This document shows positions 1 through 11,556 of a stretch of 64,000 nt of DNA, one piece after another. The DNA is from Mytilus edulis (Eukaryota > Mollusca > Bivalvia > Mytilida > Mytilidae). The first letter of the stretch is position 1. Each line of letters starts with the position of its first letter. Under the pieces are notes generated by a model. The model saw nothing but the letters and a program-made list of their open reading frames with translations, made no database searches and had not been told where the DNA came from. The stretch is from assembly GCF_963676685.1 (NCBI RefSeq), contig NC_092346.1, positions 51,303,062 through 51,367,061 of the forward strand. Reading direction: 5' to 3'. Both the position numbers and the translations under genes were made by a program.

Positions 1-205
1 ATTTTCACTAGCATTTTCACTGAAACTACTGGGCCAAGTTCATTAAAGATTGAGATAATTGTAAGCAGCAAGAATGTTTAGTAAAGTAAGATCTACAAAC
101 ACATCACCATCACCAAAACACAATTTTGTCATGTGTCCTTTGTTTAATATTCACATACACCAAGGTGAGCGACACAGGCTCTTTAGAGCCTCTAGTTTAT
201 TAAAT
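1..205 (+). repeat. 3' part of a dispersed mussel repeat ending in a hairpin
   Basis: The stretch opens inside a repeat whose text (activity-neutral, noncoding) I recognise as common in mussel genomes. It ends near a short perfect hairpin, AGGCTCTTTAGAGCCT, at 176-191. A terminal hairpin of this kind is typical of non-autonomous Helitron-like elements, but the 5' end lies outside the window, so the class is an inference. The open frame here is not a gene. Confidence 0.5.
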
Positions 206-224
206 CTTTTCCTGTTGCAAATTA

Positions 225-327
225 GTTGTGATCTGCAGAAGAAACCTAAGTTCGCTACAACAATAATCATCCTTGTGGTTCTTACAATCGATCACCCTTC
301 GGTTAGAAAGATGATAGTTAACGTTCG
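225..327. other. Left edge of segmental duplicon A
   Basis: This unique-looking stretch aligns by eye with 12,470-12,579, sharing GATCTGCA, then ACAATAATC, then CGGTTA. It is therefore the 3' flank of GPCR copy 1, cut off from the gene by the element that begins at 328. Confidence 0.6.
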
Positions 328-3140
328 CACAGTGTAGATACTATTCTGTACGCTATCCGGAAGTCGCGATTTTCGAAGCGATAATTTCCAACTGACTAAC
401 AGAACGGTTTTGCCTACGGTGACTTTTCTCATCATTTGTTTACTCCTATATCTATAAAGTCTTTTGAAGGTCTTCAAGGTATGTATAGCATCATAAAAAT
501 GAGTAACTGTAATAAAAACATGCATTAGAACATAAAATATACGTGTGCATCACACCAACTTGATAGAAAAAAGTGAAATCGATGGACAATTTTGCTCTCG
601 TAGTACAAAGCAAATAATCTTTAATTGCAAATATTTGCATCAGTTTACAGTTAAATATATGCTGTTTCAATATTCTTTTCGTATTTAAGTAGAATATTCG
701 TATTTCCCCTAAAAATATGTTTTCCTTGAGGATCCCAAAATATATTACTGTACGATCAGTCTAGAACTGACTGTATTCTAGAAGCGATTTCAGATTTTTT
801 GACTGTATGACTAGTCATGATTTAAAAAAAACCAACAACGGCAATTTGAGGGTATGTACGTGTCTATGTGATATTATGAACTGTCCAGGGAACTATAACG
901 TATAATTTTTTTCATCAGACAATACAAATATATTTCTGATGATTTTTGCAGACGGCAAAATAATTGTTTTTTGTTCCGTCAGTCTTATTTAAAATCAAAT
1001 GCCTAAAAAGCAATACATGGTTCGCTTGTGGACTTTGTAATAGTGTATTGTTGCAGTTATCTGTTTAGCTAATACATTTTTAAAGGCTTTTAAGAATTTA
1101 CACCGTCCGCCGTTGAGGGGGATAATTCATGTGATATAATTTGGGTAAGTTTACAGAAATGATTACATGTATCAATAACGAATGAATTTAAAATGAAACG
1201 GATTTTATCAGTTTACTTAAAGCAATTTCTGGGTTAATCCATATATATATGTCATTGTATTGATTGCATTTATTAATTGCGTGGCAACTTGTGAAAATAA
1301 TAATACTTAGCTTATACACTTTTACCCTTTTTAACAGAATTTTCCACAGAAAAATTGATAGGTGTGTTGAAGGTTGGTGCGACCATTAAAACGGTTAAAC
1401 CCGCTGTACTAAAAGTTAAAAAAAAATTGGGACTTGGATTGAGAATTGTCTCATACTACAAGTTCTTATTTATATTATTTTGGAGATGTTAGAATGCTGC
1501 CAAACATTGTCCATGTCCTTTACTCATGAACCGATTAATCAAAGCTTTTAAAAATATTAATTTGTCGTTACTGATGCCAAAATGGAGATCAATTTGATAT
1601 ATTGACGATTTTTACTGTTTCTGATCATGAGGTATGCTTCTTGAAAGATTTAAAAATGGTGTTTCCAGTCGTGTCCATGCGTTAACTCGTGAATCGTTCA
1701 ATCATTCAACTTTTTAAACTTTAATATGTTGCTACTGATGATAACACGAATTAAGGTCAGGTATGATATTGATGATTTTCACATTCACCGTTCAAGAAAA
1801 ATGGTTCTTGAAAGATTGAAAAATGCCAGATATAAATAAATTAAAAAAAATCTGGATTGCTTCTTCTGAAAGGCTCGCTTGTCATGTTTTCAAAATTTGG
1901 TAACGTGCGTTATTCAGTGTGCACCATATTTTTTATGTTATTTCTTCATAGACAGAAAAATATTACAGTCATTCCTTAAATAGTTTTTGGGGACATAAAC
2001 TTGTTAATGATAAAGCTATATGAAAAGTCAAGAGAGAACATTTTCCGGCAAAAATTTCAACAGCTAATATATCGAAACAAGCACGGTGACCTATATATTT
2101 TTTTGCTCTTTGGATTCCTATATTAATCCCCTATCAATATAAACTATTGCTTTGAAAAGTTAATTACTTTGAAACAGAGAAGCGAACGCCCTTAAGAAGG
2201 ACAATACAATCACAATTCCACAATGTGAAGCACTCACTTAATGTATGTAATATTTCTTCGGAACTGTTGTCCCTGTTAAGAAGAAATGTGGAACAGAAGT
2301 ACAATAGAGTATCAAAGAGACAGCTCTACATCCAAAACAAAGTGAAGGAACTGTGATCAATTATAGGCTCCAGTACGGCCTTGAATGTGTGTAAATACAT
2401 GCATCTTTATGTAACAATTAAATCTGTATGTTTGTACAATTTTAAGTATAACGGAGGACATTTCTGAAACTTATATTTAAAACAAACCTACTTCTTATTT
2501 TAGCAACATTTAAACATCCTTATACTTCATGTAGTAAGTCGAGTACACCCTATCCAGCTAAAACATGTTTCATAAGTTTTTAGGATGTGAATTTATTGAA
2601 ATATATTTGTGTTATTTAGAAAAATGTCACCTTCTAATGTATCGTATATAATTTTGAAATCACCACTAGAATACAGTGAAATAAAGACTGATCATACAGT
2701 TTCAAAATATACAAGCGAGACTGATCGTACAGTGAGAAATTCAAACAAGTGTAAATTTCTTATTTCTGGCTTCAAAGATCTGGTTGAAACTTGTACCCCC
2801 ACTTGAAATCTACTTCATTAAGTTAATCAAGTCTGGTTCATAAATTAATTTGTACACTAAGACGGTAAAAATCTTGTTTTTAGGTTCACCGACTGATTTT
2901 CCTTAGTGATGCACTTGAAAATCTCTTGATTAAGGCAAAGATACGAATTATGAATGTGCTGAATTTATTTCTAAACCATTTGAGAATATTGATGTCAGCT
3001 AATTTAATCATTAAACAATGTTCAGATGATCAACTTTCCGTTCAATTCAGTATATCCATCAAATTTAAAATGTGATCAAAAAGTTCTCGCTTCGAAAATC
3101 GCGACTTCCGGATAGCGTACAGAATAGTATCTACACTGTG
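328..3140. mobile_element. Non-autonomous TIR transposon, Transib/RAG-like ends
   Basis: The element is bounded by perfect 53-bp inverted repeats at 328-380 and 3088-3140, each beginning CACAGTG at the outer end. Both sides are flanked by the same 5 bp, GTTCG (323-327 and 3141-3145). CAC-type termini and a 5-bp GC-rich target duplication are the known signature of Transib transposons and related RAG-like elements. The interior is AT-rich with no long reading frame, so it would need a transposase in trans. The paralogous flank at about 12,576 runs through without the insert, as expected of an empty site. Family assignment rests only on ends and target size. Confidence 0.75.
1509..1829. repeat. 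Two diverged ~164-bp tandem units inside the 328-3140 element
   Basis: Units starting at 1509 (GTCCATGTCCTTTACTCATG) and 1673 (GTCCATGCGTTAACTCGTG) are diverged copies, each ending with CTTGAAAGATT followed by AAAAATG. They are noncoding and resemble a dispersed mussel satellite unit. Confidence 0.5.
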
Positions 3141-3489
3141 GTTCGTAATTTATCAAATTTAATTACGCTTTTATGTTGCGTTGTGAGGAAAAGCGTTATA
3201 CCATTACGTAATATATCATATATATCATGGTAAGAAAAATGCTTTTTCACTCTTATTTCCTCTTTTATGAGGGGATATCTGGAAGATCATATTTATAAAA
3301 GATTGAAATTAGAACTTTATGACAACTACATGTTGGTACCGAAAAAATACAAAAATGACTTATTCATTAAATACATTATTTGCTCTATTTTTCATTTTAG
3401 TACTAAACTTATTATGCTATGTTCAAATCATTTATTCATAAAGCAATTTGAATTTTAAGCGCATACAAAATTTACTCATATGTTGAATC

Positions 3490-4596
3490 TTATTGTGTTT
3501 CGGGAACAACCGAATTTGTTCGACACAAACAACAGCTATTACATCTCAGCAAATGAATGCTTTTCTCCCTAAACGTTTTGTCATAATATCCATAGATAAC
3601 TGGGTTTACGATATTATTCAAAACATTCATTTCTCGAATAATCGCCAAAAGTGAAAGCTCAGCTTTACTTTTATCTATCCAAAAGTTATCGCTTCCCAGT
3701 GACATGAAAAGAATTATAAACTGTGGAATGTATGATAGGAAAAATGCAATGGCAACCATCATAAACATGTACGAAAATGTGTGTGACATGTTTTCTTTTT
3801 TCATTTCATTTTGCTGCTGAAAAGTATTTAAAGCGTCTTCTTTGAGGTGTCTAGAAACTGACGGTACCTGATCTGTTCTATCCTTTGCTGCTCCTCTGGT
3901 AACCGCTAACTGATCCACCCTTGTCAATTTCATTCTAAAGTGAATCTGCTTGTAAATTTTTCGCCCAATCAAAATATTCAGCAATAACAATCCGCTCATA
4001 ATTACAAGGATAAAGACAGTTGCAAAAACGATAAATACGATGAAACCAGTATCTATACCATTTATATCAATTTCACAAACAAACCCAGTTACATTGAGTT
4101 TTGGGTTGTAAACTTTTACTTCGGCATTGTAAAAGGTTAATGCAGTAGAAGGGATGACAGAAACCCCGAACGTCAATCCTAATGCCACTCTTTTCCAACT
4201 CAAGTTCATCTGTTTTCCGAAAGGTCTACAGACCTTTAAATATCTATGTAAAGCTATCACAAACAAGAGAATCATTGACGAGAAGGCAGTTATATTAATT
4301 GGAATCCAACATAGTTTACACAACATTGATCCACGAAAGTCAACTGGATTCATTTTTCTTGCAAACTCAAATGAACATCTAAAAGTGCAAGCCAAAAGAT
4401 CTAGCAATGCAAGCCATGGAATAAAATACCGATCGTCAACGTTCTGTTTCATTTTATACTTGTACACAATCATAACTAAAGTGTTGCCAATTAATCCAAG
4501 TAAAATATAAACTATTAGAAGTACGTCGTTGCCGATATAAATTTGAACTTGTTCATCGTTCCATTGCTGAAGTTTTTGTTCCTGTGATAAGTTTAT
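3490..4596 (-). CDS. Class A GPCR, copy 1, start codon changed to ATA
   Basis: The 368-codon frame encodes a seven-helix rhodopsin-like receptor. TM1 contains GNTLV, ICL1/TM2 has DDRYFIP and LLDLLACT, TM3 ends in HRYLKV where DRY is usual, TM6 has FFLSYIP, and TM7 has NPVIYGYYD. The basic loop before TM6 and the cysteine-rich tail face the cytoplasm. Ligand is unknown; I would call it an orphan receptor. It is nearly identical in layout to the gene at 12962-14068, but the codon matching that gene's ATG is ATA (4594-4596). The next in-frame ATG (4471-4473) lies inside TM1. The exon starts after an acceptor at 4605-4606, so a start in an upstream exon is possible. It may be a start-loss pseudogene. 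Confidence 0.8.
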   Translation of the reverse strand: MNLSQEQKLQQWNDEQVQIYIGNDVLLIVYILLGLIGNTLVMIVYKYKMKQNVDDRYFIPWLALLDLLACTFRCSFEFARKMNPVDFRGSMLCKLCWIPINITAFSSMILLFVIALHRYLKVCRPFGKQMNLSWKRVALGLTFGVSVIPSTALTFYNAEVKVYNPKLNVTGFVCEIDINGIDTGFIVFIVFATVFILVIMSGLLLLNILIGRKIYKQIHFRMKLTRVDQLAVTRGAAKDRTDQVPSVSRHLKEDALNTFQQQNEMKKENMSHTFSYMFMMVAIAFFLSYIPQFIILFMSLGSDNFWIDKSKAELSLLAIIREMNVLNNIVNPVIYGYYDKTFREKSIHLLRCNSCCLCRTNSVVPETQ

Positions 4597-4604
4597 GTCG
4601 TCTC

Positions 4605-5378
4605 CTAGATAGAAGCAAAATTAACAATAAGAAGATATCAGCTGTTATTACTAATTATTAAGCCTGAATAAAATTGGTTTTCATTTTCTGCAAGATAAAC
4701 TTAAAGGTTTGCATTTCTCTTTTTTTCTCATTTAAACGAAATTGTGAAGTGTATTATGCAACGATTTTTCTTAACAAGATCATCCCTTTCATCTGAACAT
4801 TAATAGCATATAATCTAAACAAAAGGATTCTTAGCTGTTAAGACACAAATATCTTAGTAAAACGTTTCAAAGAAAATAATTGTATGGAAAGATTATTGCA
4901 ATGGACTACAGAAATTCAACCTTAATCAGAATGCATCTCAAACAGAGGATGGTAAAGGGTTATTTTCGTGCAACGTTTTCGGTCTTTTTATTTCAAGAGT
5001 TTTTGTGTTTTGACGTTTTCTCATGTCTGGTTCGACATGCGTGCTTCGTTTTCTCTCTTACAGATTATCCGTCTTTCGTGTCGGTACTCTTAATTTCCCT
5101 CATTTGATTACACGCAGGTACCTAAACGGCGAATGAGAAAAAAAATAGATCTCATTGATATGACCAACGATAATCTATAATTGCTTTTTTCCATAATATT
5201 TACGATTTTATTTTATAGATCTGGTTTTTTTTTCTTTCAATTTTTATTATCATGCAACGTTTTCAATATTTTTATTTTAAGTATTCCATGTTCAGAGCCC
5301 TCTTTACCATCCTTTTAGAAATGAATTGACTGAACTTTTAACATAATGCTTTATATAATGAATACATTAAATATGTAC
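4605..5378 (-). other. Intron of GPCR copy 1
   Basis: On the minus strand the intron runs from a GTACAT donor (5375-5378 is its first part) to a CTATCTAG acceptor ending at 4605. Nothing else is supported in it. The ends are inferred because the same donor and acceptor are present in the paralogue. Confidence 0.5.
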
Positions 5379-5600
5379 CTGTAATGTTGAAGACTTTCTC
5401 AACTAGTGAATTCCTGTATCTAAAAATCACATAAAAAAGCCTTTGTTGTGTTTTAAATCCAATTATACGCACCAAACCAACTAATAAAGTAATATATCTA
5501 TTATTTTGGATAAATATGTCTATAAATCTCTCTTAGTATTGGATTCGTAACATTTTATAATTCGAATACCGGAAACAGGCAAAAGTTACGGAGAGAAGCT
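5379..5600 (-). other. Probable upstream exon and 5' region of GPCR copy 1
   Basis: This block aligns with 14,568-14,800 next to the paralogue and ends at a donor-like CAG/GTACAT in both. No in-frame ATG reaches the coding exon from it, so it is best read as an untranslated exon plus promoter. The upstream limit is not visible. Confidence 0.4.
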
Positions 5601-5769
5601 TTTAGCTAATACTAGTATATCCTTCCTTACATTGTTGCTTTAATCGTCCCACTTATATAACATTTACTTTTGAATGGAACAATGGTCTTACGTAAAGAAA
5701 ATTGAAATGATTTGTCGCTCTTATCAAATTGTCCGGATATTGATAATCAAAAATAATTGAATTTAATTA

Positions 5770-8325
5770 ACGGTCAGTGCCAAATATAGCTATGCACATG
5801 ATCAATTTGTAACGAGTGTAAATCATTTTGAAAACCCCATTATTTCTGATCGATGCTCAATGGATAAAGTTGTAAACACCTTTGGACGTAAATTATTACA
5901 GTTGTGCTATAACACGGGACTAACTGTAGCTAACGGCAGACTCGAAAGCGATACGAATGGTAAATTCACGTTTTGTAATAGCAAAGGGACGAGTGTCAAC
6001 GATTATCTTCTTGTGTCTCCGAACGATTTTGGTATTATTAGTGACTTTGAAGTTCTAGAAATGAATGAGTTCTCAGATCATATGCCTTTATTATTTGAAC
6101 TTAACTTCTCCACTATATGTCAAAAGAGAACCAATTCTACAACACGCAATTACATTAAATGGGAAACAAATAAAAATGATGAATATGCACAAATGTTACA
6201 ACCTCATAAAGAAAAACTATTGTCAGTTGTGAATAATATTATTTCAGATGTCGATATACATAACGCCGTAAGAGCGATAACTCAAATTGTTTACGACAGC
6301 GCTTTCAAAGTGTTTGGACACTCAGTTTCTACCCATAAAAACATAGATCGTAAAAATTTTCCGAATAATGAATGGTTCGATGACAATTGCAAAAACGCCC
6401 GAAAACGATTTCATGTCACGAGAAACTTTTATCAACGTCATTAAACGGATGCAAACAGGAGTGAATTCGTGATTGCTAGACATTATTATAATAAAGTGAA
6501 GCGAAAAGCCCAATACAACTATAAGAGGAAAAAGGTCTGGAACTTTGCAGTATTGCAAAAACCAATCCGAAGAAATTTTGGTCAACCTTAAAGCCAAAAA
6601 ACAAATCAAAGTGCGTAGTGGACAACGAAGAAATGTTAAATTATTTTGAAAATGTTCTTGGTATGAACCCACCCGAGCTATCTGATGCAGTGTTAGATCT
6701 TTTAAATAACAGTTATTTTGATGGTGTAAATATAGAATGACTAGATACAGACATCTCGGAAGACATTATTAAAGCACTAAAGAGATTCAAATCTGGTAAA
6801 AGTGCTGGTAACGATGAAATTGTAGGTGAGATGTTTTCGTCGTGTCCTTCTTCTTTTTGCACCTATTTTAAAAAGTTTGTTCAACTCGATCTTTACTATC
6901 GGAATATATCTAGAAAATTGGACTGAATGCCTTGTTATTCCTGTTCCTAAAAGTGGTGATCTTACAAATCCGATTAACTATAGGCCTATAATATTAGTGA
7001 GCATCCTTTCGAAGTTGTTTACTAGTATTCTAACTGACCGTTTGTTATCGTGGTCTCAGGACGAAAATCATATAATAGACAACCAATTTGGATTCCAACC
7101 AGGACGTTCGACTGTTGACGCTATATTTACTCTGCATGGAATTATTTCACATACTCTTCAACATAAATTAAAATTATATTGTGGTTTCTTAGACTTCTGA
7201 AGGGCATTTGATAAGGTGGACAGAAGAATTTTGATATACAAACTTCTCAAATCTGGAGTTAGCAGTAAATTCGTATCAATGATTAATTCTATTTATTCAT
7301 CTGTACGTTTACGTGTACGGTTTGGTGGAGTACTATCAGAGGCTTTTGACAATCATATTGGTGTAAAACAAGGCGAGCCCTTATCTCCTTTACTTTTCTT
7401 ATTTTTTCATAAATGACATTATTCAAGATATCTCCACCGATGTAAACGAAGATGTCATATCTTTGAATGGAATCCTTATATATCTAATTCTTTTTGCTGA
7501 CGACACCGTTTTATGTTGAAAAACACCGACTGTTCTGCAACACTTATTTGATAAACTTTTACTTTACTGCAATAAATGGAATATCGAAGTAAACCCTGAT
7601 AAAAACAAAGAAGTGGTATTTAGAAATGGATTTAGACCAGTAGACACTCATTTTTTCTATGATAATAAGGAACTGCAAGTTGTTAATTCATATGTGTACC
7701 TTGGTGTATTATTAAATTACAACGGAAAGTTTTTACATACTCAGAAATGTTTAGCACAACAAGGATCTAGAGCCATGTCATCTTTAATGAACTCTCTCTA
7801 ACAATTCTTCATTACTCCTGAAGAACAGATTTTTCTTTTCGACAGTATGGTCGGATCCATTTTAGGCTATGCATCAGAAATATGGGGTTTCCATCGTGCT
7901 AAAGATATCGAACTTATCCATAATCGTTTTTGTAGATTTGTGTTAAAATTGGGTCGAAATGTACCAACATGCTTTTTAAATGGCGAATTTATATTGAAAA
8001 ATATCTGTCTTATAGCAATAATGTTAATCTGTTAACAAAGTTACGTAGTGGAACATTAAAGTTAAATATTGAAGTTGGCCTAATAATATCAAACTATTAA
8101 ATATACTACAAGCTTCTAGTAAGTCTCTCACAATCAAATTTTGTAATTATGTAAAAGCTGCATGGAATATTCGATCTTCTATAGTCTCATAACTTAACTT
8201 ATATGTCATTATATTATACTATTGTTCTCTGTTGTCTATTCATGTTTTATATTATGTAATATATGTTGTTAATTTTGCCATAGCATGTCTATGCTTTGCA
8301 ATAAAGATTCTTTCATTCATTCATT
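5770..8325 (+). mobile_element. 5'-truncated, dead non-LTR retrotransposon (LINE)
   Basis: The left part (5770-6444) encodes the end of an apurinic-type endonuclease domain, with the SDHMPL catalytic box near 6078. The rest encodes a reverse transcriptase: KSGKSAGND near 6800, INYRPI near 6975, NQFGFQPGRS near 7080, then a stop at 7198-7200 just before RAFDKVDR. KQGEPLSPLLF is near 7370 and the FADDT box near 7490. Stops at 6444, 7198 and 8033 and frameshifts show it is inactive. It ends with CAATAAAGATT and a short TTCA repeat (about 8300-8325), a simple tail as in CR1/L2/jockey-group elements. The exact clade is not decided. Confidence 0.85.
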
Positions 8326-8337
8326 CGATATCAGAAT

Positions 8338-8627
8338 GTGCCAAAAATAACATTTGATTTGAAAGTTGATCGATGGGCATGAAGGACAGAATTTAGTTTG
8401 CAGTTTGAAAATGAGGGCAAGTTTGATAAACGAAGATTTGTACTGCATTAAGTCATCCCCGGAATGTTATTTTGAGGGTTTTTTTAACACTTCCCTATTC
8501 ATTGCATGGGATAATACGTCTCAATCTGACTACTTTGCATTTGCATTTATACACTGTAGACAGCCAAACAGACACAGTTCTTTAGAATTGGTTTACTGTT
8601 GGAAGTCATGTGAGTCAACACTATGCT
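8338..8627. other. Noncoding duplicon sequence
   Basis: This stretch matches 16,170-16,330 in diverged form (shared AATTTGAAAATGAGG-type text, then GGAATGTTATTT against GGAGTGTTATTT). It is intergenic DNA of the GPCR segmental duplication, not a gene. Confidence 0.45.
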
Positions 8628-9785
8628 CACTGGTAGTGAGCCGATGGTCGTAACGTAAAGTTAGCCGAAAATGAGAGGCAACTATGAACGTTAGTTTTTT
8701 TGTTTTTTTTTTATATTTCAAAACTTTGATAAAAATTCCAAGAAAATAGACTTGATTTTTTTTAAATTCTTAATTGATAATCAGTGTTACACGGACCAAA
8801 ATTGCTTTATTATACGTTGTATGTAAAACAATAAACTTAACCAATATATCATAAAATACGTTAAAGTCATAATAAACGAGTGACCGGTGAAAAATAATTT
8901 TATTCCAATTCTTAAACCAATGTATACAAACACCATAAACTTAGTCTTCTGTGCACGATTTTATCATTTTTTTTTCGCATAAATTTCGTATAATCGTCAA
9001 TTCTTTTTTCAATCGGTCAGTGTTGTTGTGAAAATATGGCACGTAATTAAAGTTAGTGTTTTGTAGCCGAGGTTTAACGATTGTCACCTGTTTGTCAACA
9101 AACAACAAAAAAGAATGGACATTGAGCACGTGTTTAACATGTACAATGAGATAATAGTTTATTTTAAGAATATACATGCGTATTGCGATCATCGGATTTT
9201 AACGAGAAGGGTCACACTAAGGTCACTTTGCATACGAAAAATATGTTGCGGAATTGCTCCCTGGAAGGAAGCAATTAAAATAAAGTTAACTTCTTCTAAA
9301 TATGAACAAATTAAAGAATTTTCTTCAGAAAAAAGTATATGTACATAAGTTTTATAATGAAAACTATCCTTTGAGTTAAAAAAAAAACAACATATGCATT
9401 ATTTTTTTTTTAATTTGAGGTTTCTTATGACTTTAATGGAAAAAAAGACATGTTTTAAACATTGACTTGCCTTATTCGGATCTGTTTAAATAAGAGTAAC
9501 GACCATCACCGATTTACGTTACGACCATTCTCAACATTTTTGTTGTTTTACTTAAGAACATCGTGCTAGAATTTTTTAATGACTGTTCATGCAAAATTCG
9601 AATTTTATGTATCAAATTATATTTCAATATCGGCGCACACACTATTAGTATGTATTAAACAAGCGTTTTGCTCAAATGAACCTTTTACTGCACGAAAATA
9701 GGAAAAGAAAAACTTGTCTCTAAAGTTGTCTCCCATTTTCGGCTTACCGTTACTTTACGTTACGACCATCCGCTTACCACCAGTG
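8628..9785. mobile_element. CACTG-ended TIR element, about 1.16 kb
   Basis: The left end CACTGGTAGTGAGC followed by GATGGTCGTAACGTAAAG is mirrored at the right end (9730-9785) with a few differences, giving imperfect inverted repeats of about 50 bp. A further inverted piece carrying TTACGTTACGACCAT lies near 9520. The flanks read TATGCT on the left and TATGAT on the right, a possible but imperfect 6-bp target duplication. No transposase frame is present, so it is non-autonomous; the superfamily is unresolved. Confidence 0.65.
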
Positions 9786-10079
9786 TATGATCCAGTCATA
9801 TTCAAAATTGCTCTTCCAATAATGAAACAAATTGAATGTATAAAGCGTTGCTTTTGTTATGATAACTTGATCGATAAGACGACATAGTTTTTGTCCGTTT
9901 AAAACAGACTTATTGTTTACGATGACCCTGTCATGAAAAATGTTAAAACTAAATATTTATCTCCAAATGACGATTGACACATTGGTTTCTATGAAACATA
10001 TTTTAGCCGTATACATGTAACTCGTACACGAACAATTTGAATAAAAAAAACCAATCATCATAGAAACCGGGGTTGCAAT

Positions 10080-10215
10080 GTTGTATGTGTGCCAGACGCG
10101 AATTTCGTCTACAAAAGACTCATCAGTGACGCTCGAATAAAAACAATTAAAAGACCAAATGAAGCACGCAGTTGAAGAGTATAGAGGACCAACAATTCCT
10201 AAATGTAAAGACATT
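10080..10215 (+). repeat. Dispersed mussel repeat M2, partial copy
   Basis: The core GTCTACAAAAGACTCATCAG with the following GACGCTCGAAT recurs near 15,270 (inverted), 17,945 (partial) and 18,775. Four copies in 9 kb show an interspersed family. The frame crossing it is not a gene. Confidence 0.7.
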
Positions 10216-11154
10216 CTAGAATACATCCGCGACATCGCGAGTCCATGACTGAATTAACTAAACTAAGCTTTGTTTTCAGACTGGATTTAAAGTATTCGTA
10301 TTGTCATCTGATAAAAAATAGCAATTGTCATTGCTTTCAAAATCTTTCAGTTTAAACCCGTCCTGGTTTCTTATTTGATACTGTAAAAATTAAATAAAGA
10401 TTGATATCATTCGTGTCAATGCCTGAAAAATGACTTTTTTCAGGTGCGATTATAACCCTTTAAAATAGAAAAAATTACTCTGAGTTCATGTGTGATTATG
10501 GCCTTTGTAGATAGCCAATCTCAAATTCACCGTTTGGTGGTGCGTCTAGCAGAGACGCATCGTACAGGGTAGGTAATAGTTGGCATGTACTATTGGTATC
10601 GGCATCGGATTCGATGGTTAATTATTGGAAGAATTAATTATTTGGAAAAACAAAAGAGCCTTGAATGGTGTAATTTTTAATTAAAACTATTATCCTTTAT
10701 TAGTTATATTAAATTCGTATTTTTTTCTTCGTGCCGCTAACAAATTGGATCTCGTTATTATAGTATTATGGATTGCAGAAAAATGTTATTTTTTATAGAA
10801 CAGATTGATTTATTGGTTGAAGTCCAGCAGCAAATACTTCATACATTTCAGGGAGAATGGGGGACAATGTTTGCTGTTAGATATGAATACGACAGTAATA
10901 GACATGAAAATTATAATAGTGCTAATACTAGTTTGAAATAACAGAATGATAGTTGGCTTGTTGTTACGGTGGCATATGCTGCAATATCAACTTGTCAAGA
11001 CATTTCAATCACATTATCAAGGATGCCATAACATAGACCTTATCAATACTCAGGATTTTGTGGAGGCAATGAAAATGTCGGTTAATGAGTCCTTGGTTCA
11101 TTCGATAACGTCTTGATTTTCTATATCAACTAAATCACGTGTCCATCTGAAGAG
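10216..11154. other. Intergenic, end of duplicon A
   Basis: AT-rich noncoding DNA. CAGGGAGAATGGGGGACAAT at about 10,847 recurs at about 17,098, which marks the far end of the recognisable segmental duplication. No gene seen. Confidence 0.4.
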
Positions 11155-11556
11155 CTAAGTCTTTTTCAACTGATTTTATAGTTCGTTCTTATATTGTACT
11201 GTTTTACCACTGTCCCAGGTAAAGGGAGGGTTGGGATCCCGCTTACATGTTTAACTCCGCCACAGTATGTATGTTTGTGCCTGTCCAAGTCAGGAGCCTG
11301 TAATTCAGTGGTTGTCGTTTGTTTATGTGTTACATATTTGTTTTTCGTTCTTTTTTTTAATATAAATAAGGCCGTTAGTTTTCTCGTTTGAATTGTTTTA
11401 CATTGTCATTTCGGGGCCTTTTATAGCTTACTATGCGGTATGGGCTTTGCTTATTGTTGAACGGTGACCCTAAGGTTGTTAATTTCTTTGTCATTTTAGT
11501 CTCTTGTGGAGAGTTGTCTTATTGGCAATCATACCACATCTTCTTTTCTATATTAA
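11155..11556 (-). repeat. Dispersed mussel repeat M1, long copy
   Basis: Reverse-strand copy of a family whose diagnostic text is GATGTGGTATGATTGCCAAT and, further in, AACGAGAAAACTAACGGCC. Other copies lie at 24,980, 29,152, 30,745, 35,512 and 38,655. It is noncoding; the small frames across it are by-products of its conserved sequence. Confidence 0.75.
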
